Assembly: GCF_000735435.1 (NCBI RefSeq)
Contig: NZ_JMPP01000013.1
Location: forward strand, 1-64,000
From: Klebsiella planticola ATCC 33531
GTDB lineage: Bacteria; Pseudomonadota; Gammaproteobacteria; Enterobacterales; Enterobacteriaceae
Direction: 5' to 3'
DNA: 64,000 nucleotides
The notes beneath the pieces are model-generated. The model saw only the letters and a list, made by a program, of their open reading frames with translations. It was not told the DNA's origin and made no database searches. Made by a program: the position numbers and the translations under genes. Shown here piece after piece: positions 53,105 through 61,971 of the stretch (positions are counted from its first letter, which is position 1; every line of letters starts with the position of its first letter).

Positions 53105-54253
53105 ATGAGTTTTATGTTGGCACTTCCCAAAATCAGCCTCCACGGCGCGGGCGCTATCGGTGATATGGTCAAGCTGGTAGCGAATAAACAGTGGGGCAAA
53201 GCGCTGATCGTCACCGATGGCCAGTTGGTCAAGCTCGGGCTGCTGGACAGCCTGTTCGCCGCGCTGGATGAGCAGCAGCTGTCTTATCATCTGTTTGACG
53301 AGGTCTTTCCCAATCCCACCGAGGCGCTGGTACAACAAGGCTATGCGGCGTATCGGGAGGCCGGGTGCGATTACCTCATCGCCTTTGGCGGCGGCAGCCC
53401 AATCGATACCGCCAAAGCGGTAAAAATCCTCACCGCTAACCCGGCGCCTTCCACCGCTTACTCCGGCGTCGGCAAGGTGAAAAATGCCGGCGTACCGCTG
53501 GTGGCGATTAACACGACGGCCGGTACCGCGGCAGAGATGACCAGCAACGCGGTGATTATCGACTCCGGGCGTCAGGTCAAAGAGGTGATTATCGATCCGA
53601 ATATTATCCCGGATATTGCGGTGGATGACGCCAGCGTAATGCTGGATATTCCGCCATCCATCACCGCCGCAACCGGGATGGACGCTCTGACCCACGCCAT
53701 CGAAGCGTTTGTTTCCGTCGGCGCCCATCCGCTTACCGACGCCAACGCGCTGGAGGCCATTCGCCTGATATCCCGGTGGCTACCGAAGGCCGTTGAGGAC
53801 GGGCATAACCTCGAGGCGCGCGAACAAATGGCATTCGGCCAGTATCTGGCGGGCATGGCATTTAACAGCGCCGGACTGGGGTTGGTCCATGCGCTGGCGC
53901 ATCAGCCAGGCGCCACCCACAATCTGCCGCATGGCGTATGCAATGCTATCCTGCTGCCGATCATCGAAAATTTTAACCGCCCGAACGCCATCGCTCGCTT
54001 TGCCCGCGTGGCGCAGGCCATGGGCGTGGACACCCACGGTTTGAGCGATGAAGCCGCCAGCACAGAAGCCATCAACGCGATTCGCGCACTGAGCAAACGG
54101 GTCGGAATCCCGCAAGGCTTCAGCCAGCTTGGCGTCACCAAAGCCGATATCGAAGGCTGGCTGGATAAGGCGCTGGCTGACCCCTGCGCGCCATGCAACC
54201 CGCGCAGCGCCAGCCGCGATGAGGTCCGTGAGCTCTATCTGGAGGCCTTATGA
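53105..54253 (+). CDS. fucO: lactaldehyde reductase (FucO-like iron alcohol dehydrogenase)
   Basis: A 382-residue group III alcohol dehydrogenase. The NAD-binding [13 protein letters not shown] is near 95-107 and TTAGTAAE near 140-147. The iron ligands are expected in [11 protein letters not shown] and [19 protein letters not shown]. Inferred reaction: reduction of the L-lactaldehyde made by RhaD to L-1,2-propanediol, allowing anaerobic rhamnose use. It overlaps rhaM by four bases, supporting the rhamnose role. It is diverged from E. coli FucO and lies outside any fuc operon, so the symbol is by function. Start: an adjacent ATG at 53102 is equally possible. Confidence 0.82.
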   Translation: MSFMLALPKISLHGAGAIGDMVKLVANKQWGKALIVTDGQLVKLGLLDSLFAALDEQQLSYHLFDEVFPNPTEALVQQGYAAYREAGCDYLIAFGGGSPIDTAKAVKILTANPAPSTAYSGVGKVKNAGVPLVAINTTAGTAAEMTSNAVIIDSGRQVKEVIIDPNIIPDIAVDDASVMLDIPPSITAATGMDALTHAIEAFVSVGAHPLTDANALEAIRLISRWLPKAVEDGHNLEAREQMAFGQYLAGMAFNSAGLGLVHALAHQPGATHNLPHGVCNAILLPIIENFNRPNAIARFARVAQAMGVDTHGLSDEAASTEAINAIRALSKRVGIPQGFSQLGVTKADIEGWLDKALADPCAPCNPRSASRDEVRELYLEAL

Positions 54254-54564
54254 TCCGCAAAGCCTTTGTCATGCAGGTCAATCCCGACGCGCATGAGGAG
54301 TACCAGCGTCGCCATAATCCCATCTGGCCGGAGCTGGAGGCGGTACTCAAAGCACAGGGCGCGCATCGCTACGCGATTTATCTCGATAAAGAGCGCAATC
54401 TGCTGTTCGCCACGGTGGAAATTGAATCTGAGGAGCGGTGGAATGCAGTCGCCAGTACCGATGTCTGCCAGCGCTGGTGGCAACATATGCGCGATGTGAT
54501 GCCTGCCAATCCGGACAACAGCCCGGTGAGCGCGGAGCTCAAAGAGGTGTTTTATCTCGCTTGA
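54250..54564 (+). CDS. rhaM: L-rhamnose mutarotase RhaM
   Basis: RhaM interconverts the alpha and beta anomers of L-rhamnose, speeding entry into RhaA. The protein has 104 residues, almost identical to E. coli RhaM; the active-site histidine is H22 ([12 protein letters not shown]), and the C-terminal region includes [10 protein letters not shown]. The start overlaps the reductase stop (ATGA). In E. coli it follows rhaD directly; here five genes lie between them. Confidence 0.97.
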   Translation: MIRKAFVMQVNPDAHEEYQRRHNPIWPELEAVLKAQGAHRYAIYLDKERNLLFATVEIESEERWNAVASTDVCQRWWQHMRDVMPANPDNSPVSAELKEVFYLA

Positions 54565-54584
54565 ATCGCCCGGAAACCGGGTAT

Positions 54585-54617
54585 AAAAAACGACGCCGCG
54601 GGTCACTGCGGCGTCGT
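54585..54617 (-). terminator. terminator of the raf-type operon
   Basis: ACGACGCCGC and GCGGCGTCGT form a ten-base stem which, on the minus strand, is followed by TTTTTT. It lies 42 bases after the permease stop. Confidence 0.88.
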
Positions 54618-54658
54618 GCCTGGCGCTCGGCCACGCCGGGTTATGGCCAACTGCACGA

Positions 54659-55924
54659 TCAGGTCGTCATCGCCTTGCCCTCTACGCTGCCCTGGGGGGC
54701 TTTACCTGATAATGTGATAGCCGAGATAAGCGTGACCACCAGCGCTATTCCGCCAAGGATCATATAGGTGTCCTGGAAGCCAATCCGGTCATACATATTG
54801 CCGGCAAACGCGGAGAGGAAAATCGCCGCCACCTGTTTGGCAAACTGAAAACCGACCAGGTAGATCGTCGCCGACAGTCGAGTATCGAAGACGCCGGTGA
54901 TGTATTTAAAGGCCCCCACCAGCAGGAACGGAACCTCGAGCGCATGGAGCATTTTCAGCGCCACCACTTCAGCGGCCGTCGTGGCAAACGATGAACCGAT
55001 CATCCTTGCCGCCATCACCATCCCGGCAATCAACAAGGTATTTTTGGCGCCGATACGGTTAATAATCCATGGTGAGCAGAACATGATAATAGCATTGCAG
55101 ATCTCCCCGGCAGTGGTGGCAAAACCAAACGCCCGCGTGCCTGCCTCCGGGGTGGTAAAGAAGGATTTAAAGAAGGTGGCGAACTGCTGATCGAACACGT
55201 CATAGACACAGGCCACGCCAACCACATACAAAATAAACATCCACATTTTGCGCTGGCGGAACATGCGCACCGCGGTTTTCAAATCCACTGCGGAACGATT
55301 GGCCCCCAGGGAGCCCAGCACCTGGGTCGCCTGACTGGCCTGCGGCTTAGCTATCGCCACCAGTACCAGCAGCAGCAAGGCCGCGACCGATCCCATCCAG
55401 AAAACCCATTCCGGGTTGACGCTAAACAACATGCCTGCCGTGGTCGCGCACAGCGCCCATCCCAGGCAACCGAAGGTACGCGCTTTGCCATACTCAAACC
55501 CGCTATTCCGGCTGACGCGCTCGATGTACGCCTCCATCGCCCCGGCGCCCGCGGAAAACACAAAGCCGATATAGGCACCGCCGCTTAACGCGCCGACCCA
55601 GATATTGGTTTTCAATAACGGAGCAAACACGTAGAGGAAGAACGGCGCAATCAGCACCAGCAGGACGGAGACGACCCACATCAGATGCTTCTTTAGCCCC
55701 AGCTTATCCGAGATAACGCCCAGCACCGGCTGAAAACAGATCGCAAACAGAGACAGGCTGGAAAACACAATACCGGTCTCGGTTTTGTTCAGTCCGATAA
55801 CGTCCGATAGCCAGATCGGCAGAAACGGAAAACAGGTGGCCATGATGAAAAAGTAGAGAAAGAAGAACAGCCCGAAAATCCAGAAGTTAGGGTTGTTTTT
55901 ATGGGTACAGGCGGTCGGGTTCAT
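54659..55924 (-). CDS. rafB: alpha-galactoside/oligosaccharide:H+ symporter (RafB/LacY family)
   Basis: A 421-residue major-facilitator sugar symporter close to LacY (417) and RafB, with 12 transmembrane helices. LacY signature residues are recognisable: the sugar-binding glutamate in MEAYIERVSRNSGFEYGKAR with its partner arginine further on, DQQFATFF on helix VII, and the proton-relay His/Glu in KMLHALEVPF. It lies downstream of the alpha-galactosidase, so raffinose or melibiose is the inferred substrate. The ATG at 55924 follows GAGGAAT; an in-frame TTG five codons upstream is less likely. Confidence 0.88.
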   Translation of the reverse strand: MNPTACTHKNNPNFWIFGLFFFLYFFIMATCFPFLPIWLSDVIGLNKTETGIVFSSLSLFAICFQPVLGVISDKLGLKKHLMWVVSVLLVLIAPFFLYVFAPLLKTNIWVGALSGGAYIGFVFSAGAGAMEAYIERVSRNSGFEYGKARTFGCLGWALCATTAGMLFSVNPEWVFWMGSVAALLLLVLVAIAKPQASQATQVLGSLGANRSAVDLKTAVRMFRQRKMWMFILYVVGVACVYDVFDQQFATFFKSFFTTPEAGTRAFGFATTAGEICNAIIMFCSPWIINRIGAKNTLLIAGMVMAARMIGSSFATTAAEVVALKMLHALEVPFLLVGAFKYITGVFDTRLSATIYLVGFQFAKQVAAIFLSAFAGNMYDRIGFQDTYMILGGIALVVTLISAITLSGKAPQGSVEGKAMTT

Positions 55925-55966
55925 TTTTATATTCCTCAATAAGGGCCGCCGGGCGGCCCATTGCCA

Positions 55967-58090
55967 TCACACGCGTTGCAGACCAATCAAAATGGCGCTT
56001 TCCGGGTCGAGAATCGGCAGCGCCAGTCCCGCCTGTTGCAACCACTCGCCGCTTACCGTCTGCGGTGAGGTCATCCACGCCGGCAGCTTGCGCATGGTGT
56101 GACCGCCCTCCCCCGTTATCTGAATATTCGGGTGATCAAGGAGCGTAATGTGATACCGCGCCCCCGCCTCCAGGCCCGCGATGCGCAGCGGCGCCATCAG
56201 GCTGTAATCCGGCATCGCCAGTTGGCTCACCAGAAACAGCGCCTGCCCCTTATCTTCGCTGACCACGCCGTGTGCGAGGGTAGTAGTGTCCGGCATATCC
56301 AGCCGCCACTGCACACCATGGTGAATCACGTCGCGCCACTGCTTATGCAGCGCCGCATACTTGCGGTAGCCGGCACGCTCCTGTTCATCGGCGCTCACCG
56401 GATCCAGCTCCAGCCCCATATGACCAAACAGCGCGGTCAGGCCGCGAAAAGCGATACTGTGCTGGCGGAAGGTGGCGTGACAGTGACGGTTGCCGATATG
56501 GGCCCCCATCACTTCCGGCGGGAAGAAATAGCTCATGCCGCGCTGGATGGTATTACGCTCCAGCGCATCGTTATTGTCTGAAGCCCAGAAGCGGTGGCTG
56601 CGTTTAAGCACCTCGTAATCAATGCGTCCGCCGCCGGAAGAACAGGATTCAAACTCGATCTGCGGGAAGCGGGCCACTAAGGTATCCAGCAGGCGATAAA
56701 ACTGACGGGTTTGCGCGTCGGCCGCCGCTTTGCCGTTATGCGCCGGCTGCACCAGCTCGCGGTTCATATCCCACTTCACGTAATCAACCGCATGTTCGCC
56801 CAGCAGCCAGCTCATCCGCTCCAGCAGATAATCGAACGCCTGAGGGATATTCAGGTTCAGAACATACTGATGACGTCCGGTCAGCGCCTTATAGCCCGGC
56901 AGCGCCAGCACCCAGTCAGGATGCGCGCGATATAAATCGGAGTTCGGGTTAATCATTTCCGGTTCAACCCAGATGCCAAACTCCATGCCCAGCGACTTCA
57001 CATGCTCAATCACCGGCGTCAGACCATTGGGATATTTCTTCTCATCGAGATACCAGTCGCCGAGCGCCGCCCAGTCGTCGTTGCGGCCTTTAAACCAGCC
57101 GTCGTCAATGATAAATCGCTCGACGCCCAGCGCCGCCGCCTCATCCGCCATGCGCATGATGTATTGCGGATCATGGTCGAAGTAAATCCCTTCCCAGGTA
57201 TTGAGATGCACCGGTCGCGGCTTATTGTCCGGAAAACGAATGATCTGCTCACGCAGATAGCGGTGGAACTGCTGGCTCATACCGTTCAGCCCCTGAGCGG
57301 AATAGCTGGCATAGAGGCTGGGTGTCCACAACGTTTCCCCTTCCGCGAGCGCCATTTCGCCCGGCAGATACAAGGCTTCCGCCTGCAGGTAGCGGCGGCC
57401 GTCGGTTTTCACCTCCGCCCGCAGACGGTGGTTACCGCTCCAGCCCAAATGCACGCCCCAGACCTCTCCCTCCATTTCGCAAAACGCCGGGCTACCGGTA
57501 ATCAGCGCCGGGAAATGTTCATGGGAGGTGCGTCCGCGGCGATTTTCCAGCACAAAACTGTCGTGCTCAAGGGTCAGACGATGCGGCTGAAATTCGCGAA
57601 TCCAGCGGCCGTGGAACGCCATAACTTCGCGGGCACGTTCGGCAACCGGGAGCGTCACGGCCAGGCGATCGACCTGCCAGGGCTGCGAGCGAAGATTGGT
57701 TAAGCCATGTCGGACGCGCAGGACGCCGCTGCTATCGAGCTCAATCTCGCTATCCAGACGCAGACCGGCCTGCTTGTCTTCGCTGGTCAGCGTTAAGCGC
57801 TGCCCCTCGTGGAAAATCCCGGTAGTCACAAAGACCGGCGAACCATCCAGGCCCTGACGATGCCCTTCAATTCCCGGCGCGCCGAACAACCCGTGGCCCA
57901 GCTCGGCCATCAAGGTGACCGGCGAGTCAACATCAAGGCGACCGTTGGCGATCGGGCGAGCAAGTGTGTCAGCATCCTGCGGCGAAAAGTGCGCTAAATG
58001 CGGCCCCCAGTAGATAATTTCGGCGAACGGCTGGGTTTTGATTACCACATCAACCGTGGCGCTTTGCAGACGTAAAATCGAATCAGACAT
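55967..58090 (-). CDS. rafA: alpha-galactosidase RafA-type (GH36)
   Basis: A 707-residue cytoplasmic alpha-galactosidase, the length of plasmid-borne E. coli RafA (708). It has an N-terminal beta-sandwich (about 1-290) and a TIM barrel. The nucleophile D441 lies in YVKWDMNREL and the acid/base D505 in WASDNNDAL; the substrate-binding ESCSSGGGRID is at 481-491. The ATG at 58090 matches the family N-terminus. It is followed 42 bases later by the permease and preceded by two LacI-type operators. Expected substrates: raffinose and melibiose. Confidence 0.93.
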   Translation of the reverse strand: MSDSILRLQSATVDVVIKTQPFAEIIYWGPHLAHFSPQDADTLARPIANGRLDVDSPVTLMAELGHGLFGAPGIEGHRQGLDGSPVFVTTGIFHEGQRLTLTSEDKQAGLRLDSEIELDSSGVLRVRHGLTNLRSQPWQVDRLAVTLPVAERAREVMAFHGRWIREFQPHRLTLEHDSFVLENRRGRTSHEHFPALITGSPAFCEMEGEVWGVHLGWSGNHRLRAEVKTDGRRYLQAEALYLPGEMALAEGETLWTPSLYASYSAQGLNGMSQQFHRYLREQIIRFPDNKPRPVHLNTWEGIYFDHDPQYIMRMADEAAALGVERFIIDDGWFKGRNDDWAALGDWYLDEKKYPNGLTPVIEHVKSLGMEFGIWVEPEMINPNSDLYRAHPDWVLALPGYKALTGRHQYVLNLNIPQAFDYLLERMSWLLGEHAVDYVKWDMNRELVQPAHNGKAAADAQTRQFYRLLDTLVARFPQIEFESCSSGGGRIDYEVLKRSHRFWASDNNDALERNTIQRGMSYFFPPEVMGAHIGNRHCHATFRQHSIAFRGLTALFGHMGLELDPVSADEQERAGYRKYAALHKQWRDVIHHGVQWRLDMPDTTTLAHGVVSEDKGQALFLVSQLAMPDYSLMAPLRIAGLEAGARYHITLLDHPNIQITGEGGHTMRKLPAWMTSPQTVSGEWLQQAGLALPILDPESAILIGLQRV

Positions 58091-58127
58091 CAGACATCTC
58101 CACAACAAGGAATGTCTTACTGTTGAT

Positions 58128-58162
58128 CCGAAACGTTTCGGGTAACAACCAAAACGTTTCGG
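58128..58162. promoter_or_regulatory. twin raf operators upstream of rafA
   Basis: Two LacI-type palindromes, CCGAAACGTTTCGG (58128-58141) and CCAAAACGTTTCGG (58149-58162), are centred 21 bases apart, two helical turns, on the rafR-rafA spacer. The raf operon of plasmid pRSD2 is known to have two such palindromes around its promoter. Confidence 0.85.
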
Positions 58163-58203
58163 ATCCGTGATCGAGTGCAGAAATTAGCGTTGTAGAAAGA
58201 CGA

Positions 58204-59199
58204 TCAGGCGGTTTCGCCAGGGATGAATTCAGGTTGCCAGAGCACCTGTAAAGAGGAGAGATCGTCACCGGCGATCAGCCGCCGGACCATCTCTGCAATC
58301 TGCCGGCCGACGCCCTGACGGGTGGACTGAACCACCGCAGCGACCGGAGTATCGATAATGCTGTCCTGCGGCAATCCGTCATAAACCACTAATGACACGC
58401 GGCTATCGCCGGTCAGGCGACCCAGCTGCGAGAGCGCCATCGCCGCGCCGTCGCCGTGGGTATTGCAGTCAGTGACGATCGCCGTCGGCGGCTCCGGCAG
58501 GCGCAATAGCTCCAGCGTAGCCTGGTATCCGCCGCGTCGGGTGGGCGACACGCTACGCAGCCAGCTATCGGACAGACCCGCTTCACGCAAGGCGTCCAGG
58601 TAGCCGTTACGCCGCTGAATGATAAACGCCTGGCTGTTATTTTCCCCCAGCAGGGCGATGCGCCGATGGCCCTGGCTGATTAAGTGGCGGGTCGCGCGAT
58701 ACGTCCCGGCATAATTATCGAAATCAAACCAGGCGTAGGGCTGCGGCAGGCGGCTGCGACCAAGAGCGAGGAACGGGAACCCGGAGGAGAGCAACTGCGT
58801 CAGACGCGGATCGTCATCCAGCGTGTGCGCCACGATCAGCGCATCGACTCGCCGGCTTTGCACCATGCGCATATAGCCATGTTTATCCGCCTGCTCATCA
58901 TCCGCGATCAGCAGCAAATCAATTTCATAACGCGCCAGCTCATGGCTAATCTCTCCGACCATCTCGAGAAACACCGTGTTATTCAGCGGAGCCGGACGTA
59001 CGGGGAACACCAGGCCCACGGCATCGATTTTGCCCATTTTAAGACGCCTGGCAAAGGTATTGGGCCGATAGCCGCGGCGTTTCGCTTCTGCCTCGACGCG
59101 GGCTCGCGTCTCCTGCGACACGTCATCATAGCCGTTTAATGCCCGGCTGACGGTGGTGACCGAGATCCCAAGTTCTTTAGCAATGGCTTTCAGCGACAT
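58204..59199 (-). CDS. rafR: LacI-family repressor of the alpha-galactoside operon (RafR-like)
   Basis: A 331-residue LacI/GalR repressor. The helix-turn-helix LKAIAKELGISVTTVSRALN is at 3-22, the hinge helix follows (NTFARRLKMG at about 52-61), and a sugar-binding domain completes it. It lies upstream of rafA on the same strand with two palindromic operators between, so it is the likely raffinose/melibiose-responsive repressor. Melibiose is the known inducer for RafR; here this is inferred. Confidence 0.88.
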   Translation of the reverse strand: MSLKAIAKELGISVTTVSRALNGYDDVSQETRARVEAEAKRRGYRPNTFARRLKMGKIDAVGLVFPVRPAPLNNTVFLEMVGEISHELARYEIDLLLIADDEQADKHGYMRMVQSRRVDALIVAHTLDDDPRLTQLLSSGFPFLALGRSRLPQPYAWFDFDNYAGTYRATRHLISQGHRRIALLGENNSQAFIIQRRNGYLDALREAGLSDSWLRSVSPTRRGGYQATLELLRLPEPPTAIVTDCNTHGDGAAMALSQLGRLTGDSRVSLVVYDGLPQDSIIDTPVAAVVQSTRQGVGRQIAEMVRRLIAGDDLSSLQVLWQPEFIPGETA

Positions 59200-59300
59200 A
59201 TGTATCCCTGTCTTCGCGGAGAATGCGGCTAGTTTCCCGCAATACGGAGATGGCGTCCAGCAACAGCAACAGCGACGGCGCCTGTGTCCTCGCCATCCCG

Positions 59301-59849
59301 TTAGTTTTGTTCAGCAACCAGTATCGCCTGAGTATCCGGTTCCAGCGCCTGGAAAACATGTTCCTGATCCGCCGGATAGCAGATGTAATCTCCTTCACCC
59401 AGCTCTTCCGGTGCTTCGGTCAACCCGACCCGCGCGCGCCCCTGAGTAATAATAATATGCTCAACCGAACCCGGTGGATGGGGGTGAGAAATTCGGTCAG
59501 CGCCTGGCTGCGTCAGTAATAAATAGATATCGCGGCGGGCACCCGGCGGACAACTCGCCAGCAAAATAGCCTGGTAATGGGCCTGTTCGGCCACCACTTT
59601 GGTTCCTTCTCCGCGACGCAATACCTGTGTCTTTTGCGCCTGCGGCTCCAGCAGCTGCGCAAAAGGGATATCCAGCGCGACGCAGAGGGCCCACAGGGTC
59701 TCCAGGCTCGGATTACCGTTGCCCGATTCCAGCTGCGATAACGTTGATTTAGCAATACCCGCCCGGCGCGCCACTTCCGCCAGCGACAGCCCGGTACGTG
59801 CACGTTCACGTACCAGACTTTTGGCAATCAGGCTAATTGGCTGTGTCAT
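59301..59849 (-). CDS. XRE-cupin transcriptional regulator divergent from azlCD
   Basis: A 182-residue regulator with an N-terminal XRE helix-turn-helix (about 12-66, SLAEVARRAGIAKSTLSQLE) and a C-terminal cupin (about 105-180, with HPHPPGSVEHIIITQGRARV). The ATG at 59849 follows GGAG at proper spacing; the frame is open for 61 more codons but that region overlaps the divergent promoter and operators. It lies next to the branched-chain amino acid exporter genes azlCD, so control of export by an amino acid bound in the cupin is a reasonable inference. Confidence 0.85.
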   Translation of the reverse strand: MTQPISLIAKSLVRERARTGLSLAEVARRAGIAKSTLSQLESGNGNPSLETLWALCVALDIPFAQLLEPQAQKTQVLRRGEGTKVVAEQAHYQAILLASCPPGARRDIYLLLTQPGADRISHPHPPGSVEHIIITQGRARVGLTEAPEELGEGDYICYPADQEHVFQALEPDTQAILVAEQN

Positions 59850-59872
59850 ACACGGCTCCACGTTTTTTATAT

Positions 59873-59938
59873 CGAACGATTCGTTCGTCTTGAAAATCGA
59901 TACTGATGCGTTCATTATAATGGAAATTCGTTCGATAT
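59873..59938. promoter_or_regulatory. palindromic operators and azlC promoter in the XRE/azlC gap
   Basis: CGAACGATTCGTTCG (59873-59887) is a perfect palindrome and ATTCGTTCGATAT (59926-59938) repeats one arm. A plus-strand TATAAT lies at 59916-59921 between them, so a protein on these sites would cover the azlC start region. The XRE-cupin protein is the obvious candidate. Confidence 0.6.
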
Positions 59939-59949
59939 GGCTAAATAGT

Positions 59950-60609
59950 ATGAAGCAGCACCTCTCCTGTCTCAAAGCAGACACTATCAAAGCGATAGCG
60001 TTAGTGTGCCTGGCAGTCGGCATCGTCGGCATGTCCTACGGTTCGCTGGCGATAGCCTATGGCTTCCCGGTCTGGGTTCCGTTTGCGCTCTCCCTTTCGG
60101 TACTGGCAGGCGCCTCAGAATTTATGTTTATCGGCATTATCGCCAGCGGCGGGAACCCGCTAGCCGCTGCGGCGGCAGGCCTGCTGGTCAACGCCCGTCA
60201 TATTCCGTTCGGCGTCACGGTGCGCGACCTGGTCGGCAAACGCGGCGTCAGCCTGCTGGGTTGCCATATTATGAATGATGAGAGCGTGGTGTTCGGGCTC
60301 TCGCAAAAAACGCCGGAACAGCGTAAAGCCGCCTACTGGCTGTGTGGCCTCGGCGTGGCGATGATCTGGCCCGCAGGGGCACTGCTCGGCGCCATGGTCG
60401 GCAAGCTGTTACCCGACCCGGAAACCATTGGTCTGGATGCGGTATTCCCGGCTATTTTGCTGGCGCTGGTCATTCCGGCGTTTAAGAATCGCACCACCTT
60501 AATTCGCGCCTGCAGCGGCGCGGCGCTATCCCTTGCTACCGTTCCCTTCGCTCCGGTGGGTTTGCCGGTGCTGCTCTCTCTGTTTGGTTTGATGACGAGG
60601 AAAAAATAA
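59950..60609 (+). CDS. azlC: AzlC-family branched-chain amino acid exporter, large subunit
   Basis: A 219-residue membrane protein of the AzlC/YgaZ family with about five to six helices and the signature LAGASEFMFIGIIASGGNPL then LLVNARHIPFG. With AzlD it forms an exporter; E. coli YgaZH exports valine and methionine. The ATG at 59950 was chosen because the probable -10 (59916-59921) puts the transcript start near 59928, excluding upstream codons; the ribosome-binding site is weak. Its stop overlaps the azlD start. Confidence 0.85.
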   Translation: MKQHLSCLKADTIKAIALVCLAVGIVGMSYGSLAIAYGFPVWVPFALSLSVLAGASEFMFIGIIASGGNPLAAAAAGLLVNARHIPFGVTVRDLVGKRGVSLLGCHIMNDESVVFGLSQKTPEQRKAAYWLCGLGVAMIWPAGALLGAMVGKLLPDPETIGLDAVFPAILLALVIPAFKNRTTLIRACSGAALSLATVPFAPVGLPVLLSLFGLMTRKK

Positions 60610-60932
60610 TGGCTGATATCACGCTGTTCATCGTCGGCATGGCGATTTTATCGGCAGGAACCTATTTGATGCGCCTGGGCGGGGCGAAGCTCGGCAGTCG
60701 TTTAGCGCTTTCTGAACGATCTCAGGCGCTGCTTTCCGATGCGGCAACGGTGTTGCTGTTTTCTGTGGCCCTGGCGACCACCTTTTATGAAGGTGAACAT
60801 TTTGCTGGCATGGCACGAGTGCTGGGCGTCGGTTTCGCCGTTTTTCTTGCCTGGCGCAAGATGCCGCTGATCGTGGTGATTATTTCGGCGGCGGTGGTCA
60901 CGGCGCTGCTGCGTCTGGCCGGACTTTCGTAG
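60609..60932 (+). CDS. azlD: AzlD-family branched-chain amino acid exporter, small subunit
   Basis: A 107-residue protein with three or four hydrophobic segments (about 1-20, 38-60, 66-82, 85-104), typical of AzlD/YgaH. TAATG overlap with azlC means obligatory coexpression, as expected for a two-component exporter. Confidence 0.86.
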   Translation: MADITLFIVGMAILSAGTYLMRLGGAKLGSRLALSERSQALLSDAATVLLFSVALATTFYEGEHFAGMARVLGVGFAVFLAWRKMPLIVVIISAAVVTALLRLAGLS

Positions 60933-60960
60933 GCCGGACAGGCGTAAGCGCTATCCGGCA
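60929..60960. repeat. REP unit between azlD and the P-loop gene
   Basis: GTAGGCCGGACAGGCGTAAG followed by CGCTATCCGGCA is a single standard REP palindrome between convergent genes. Confidence 0.82.
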
Positions 60961-60973
60961 ATCAGACGCTCCG

Positions 60974-61528
60974 TCAACCTAGCGTCTGCTTAATCCACGC
61001 CGATAGCCTGACAATATCCAGCGGTTGCTGTTGATCCACCGTGAAGACCGGGCCAAATCGCATCGGCTCAGCCCGTTCAGCCAGCAGGGCAAGTTCCGGC
61101 AGATATTCTTCTCCGGGGTGTCCCGCGCGGCGCTCCTGCAGGCGCGTGGCATAGCGTGACACGGCAAGCTCAGGGGAGATTTGATTCCAGATCTCAACCA
61201 CTTTCTCAACCCCCGCCTGATGCAGCAACCGCTGCAGAGTTTCCCGGGGCTGGAAACCGAACCAGGCGTCGATTAACCAGATAACGTTGGCTGGCGAATT
61301 CCCGATGATCGACCAGATAACCTCGTAGGCCGCGCATCCCAACTGACGGTTAAAAGGCCGATCGATGTCGGTAAAGCACGCCATAAACGGCTCTTTAATC
61401 TCATCGATGGTCAGGAGCGGCAGGCCAAAGGTTTGCGATAGCGCCTGGGTTATCGTGCTCTTTCCCGAAGCGGGGATGCCGTTAATTAAGATCACGGTTT
61501 TACAGCCTGCAGTGAGATGTCTGTTCAT
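60974..61528 (-). CDS. P-loop kinase-like protein (AAA_33 / chloramphenicol phosphotransferase-like fold)
   Basis: A 184-residue cytoplasmic protein with Walker A GIPASGKST at 17-25 and a further acidic motif TIDEIKEPF (about 40-48) that fits a small-molecule kinase. VIWLIDAWFGF (about 82-92) and RYATRLQERRAGHPG (about 125-139) resemble a lid with arginines. Its start overlaps the IIA stop (ATGA), so it is translated with the PTS genes. The substrate is unknown; a sugar or sugar-phosphate kinase step linked to the PTS is a guess from context. Other members of this fold give resistance to antibiotics by phosphorylation. Confidence 0.72.
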   Translation of the reverse strand: MNRHLTAGCKTVILINGIPASGKSTITQALSQTFGLPLLTIDEIKEPFMACFTDIDRPFNRQLGCAAYEVIWSIIGNSPANVIWLIDAWFGFQPRETLQRLLHQAGVEKVVEIWNQISPELAVSRYATRLQERRAGHPGEEYLPELALLAERAEPMRFGPVFTVDQQQPLDIVRLSAWIKQTLG

Positions 61529-61962
61529 AACAACGCAATCACCTCTTCTCTGGTACTGGCGGCGCGAAGCCTGGCCATGGTTTCGTTATTGTCCAGCAGC
61601 GCAACAATCGCCCGAATTCCCTCTTCAATATGCGCATTACTATCCTGAGCGCCGAACATAATGACGATATCCGCCCTGTCGCTTCCGGCAAATTGAATCG
61701 GTTTATCTAATACCACCAGACTGAAGCAGTTTCGCTTCACCCCGCACTCCGGTCTGGCATGGGGAATGGCAATCCCCTCTTCGAATACGTAATAAGCTCC
61801 ATGATTGAGAGTATTATCAATAACCGCTTTACTATAACTCTCAGAGATATACCCGTTCGCCACCAGGGGACTGGCGGCAAGCTCAATCACCTTGCGCCAG
61901 TCAGACTCCATCACGCCGACCTGAATCGCATCGGCCTCAATCAGCAAATCTTTTATGGTCAT
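61525..61962 (-). CDS. PTS IIA component, fructose/mannitol (ascorbate UlaC) type
   Basis: A 145-residue PTS EIIA type 2 domain. The phosphorylated histidine is H68 in IAIPHARPE, with supporting H54 (NTLNHGAYYV). It would accept phosphate from HPr and pass it to a IIB protein. The ribosome-binding site GGGAGG overlaps the stop of the preceding small gene. The partner IIC in this operon is ascorbate-type, so a UlaC-like role is the best fit. No IIB gene is visible in the window; it may lie beyond the right edge. Confidence 0.88.
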   Translation of the reverse strand: MTIKDLLIEADAIQVGVMESDWRKVIELAASPLVANGYISESYSKAVIDNTLNHGAYYVFEEGIAIPHARPECGVKRNCFSLVVLDKPIQFAGSDRADIVIMFGAQDSNAHIEEGIRAIVALLDNNETMARLRAASTREEVIALL

Positions 61963-61971
61963 TACGCCTCC

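Noticed and set aside
59599-59949. Long upstream extension of azlC
   Set aside because: It runs antisense through the XRE-cupin gene and through the likely promoter; the family length is met from 59950.
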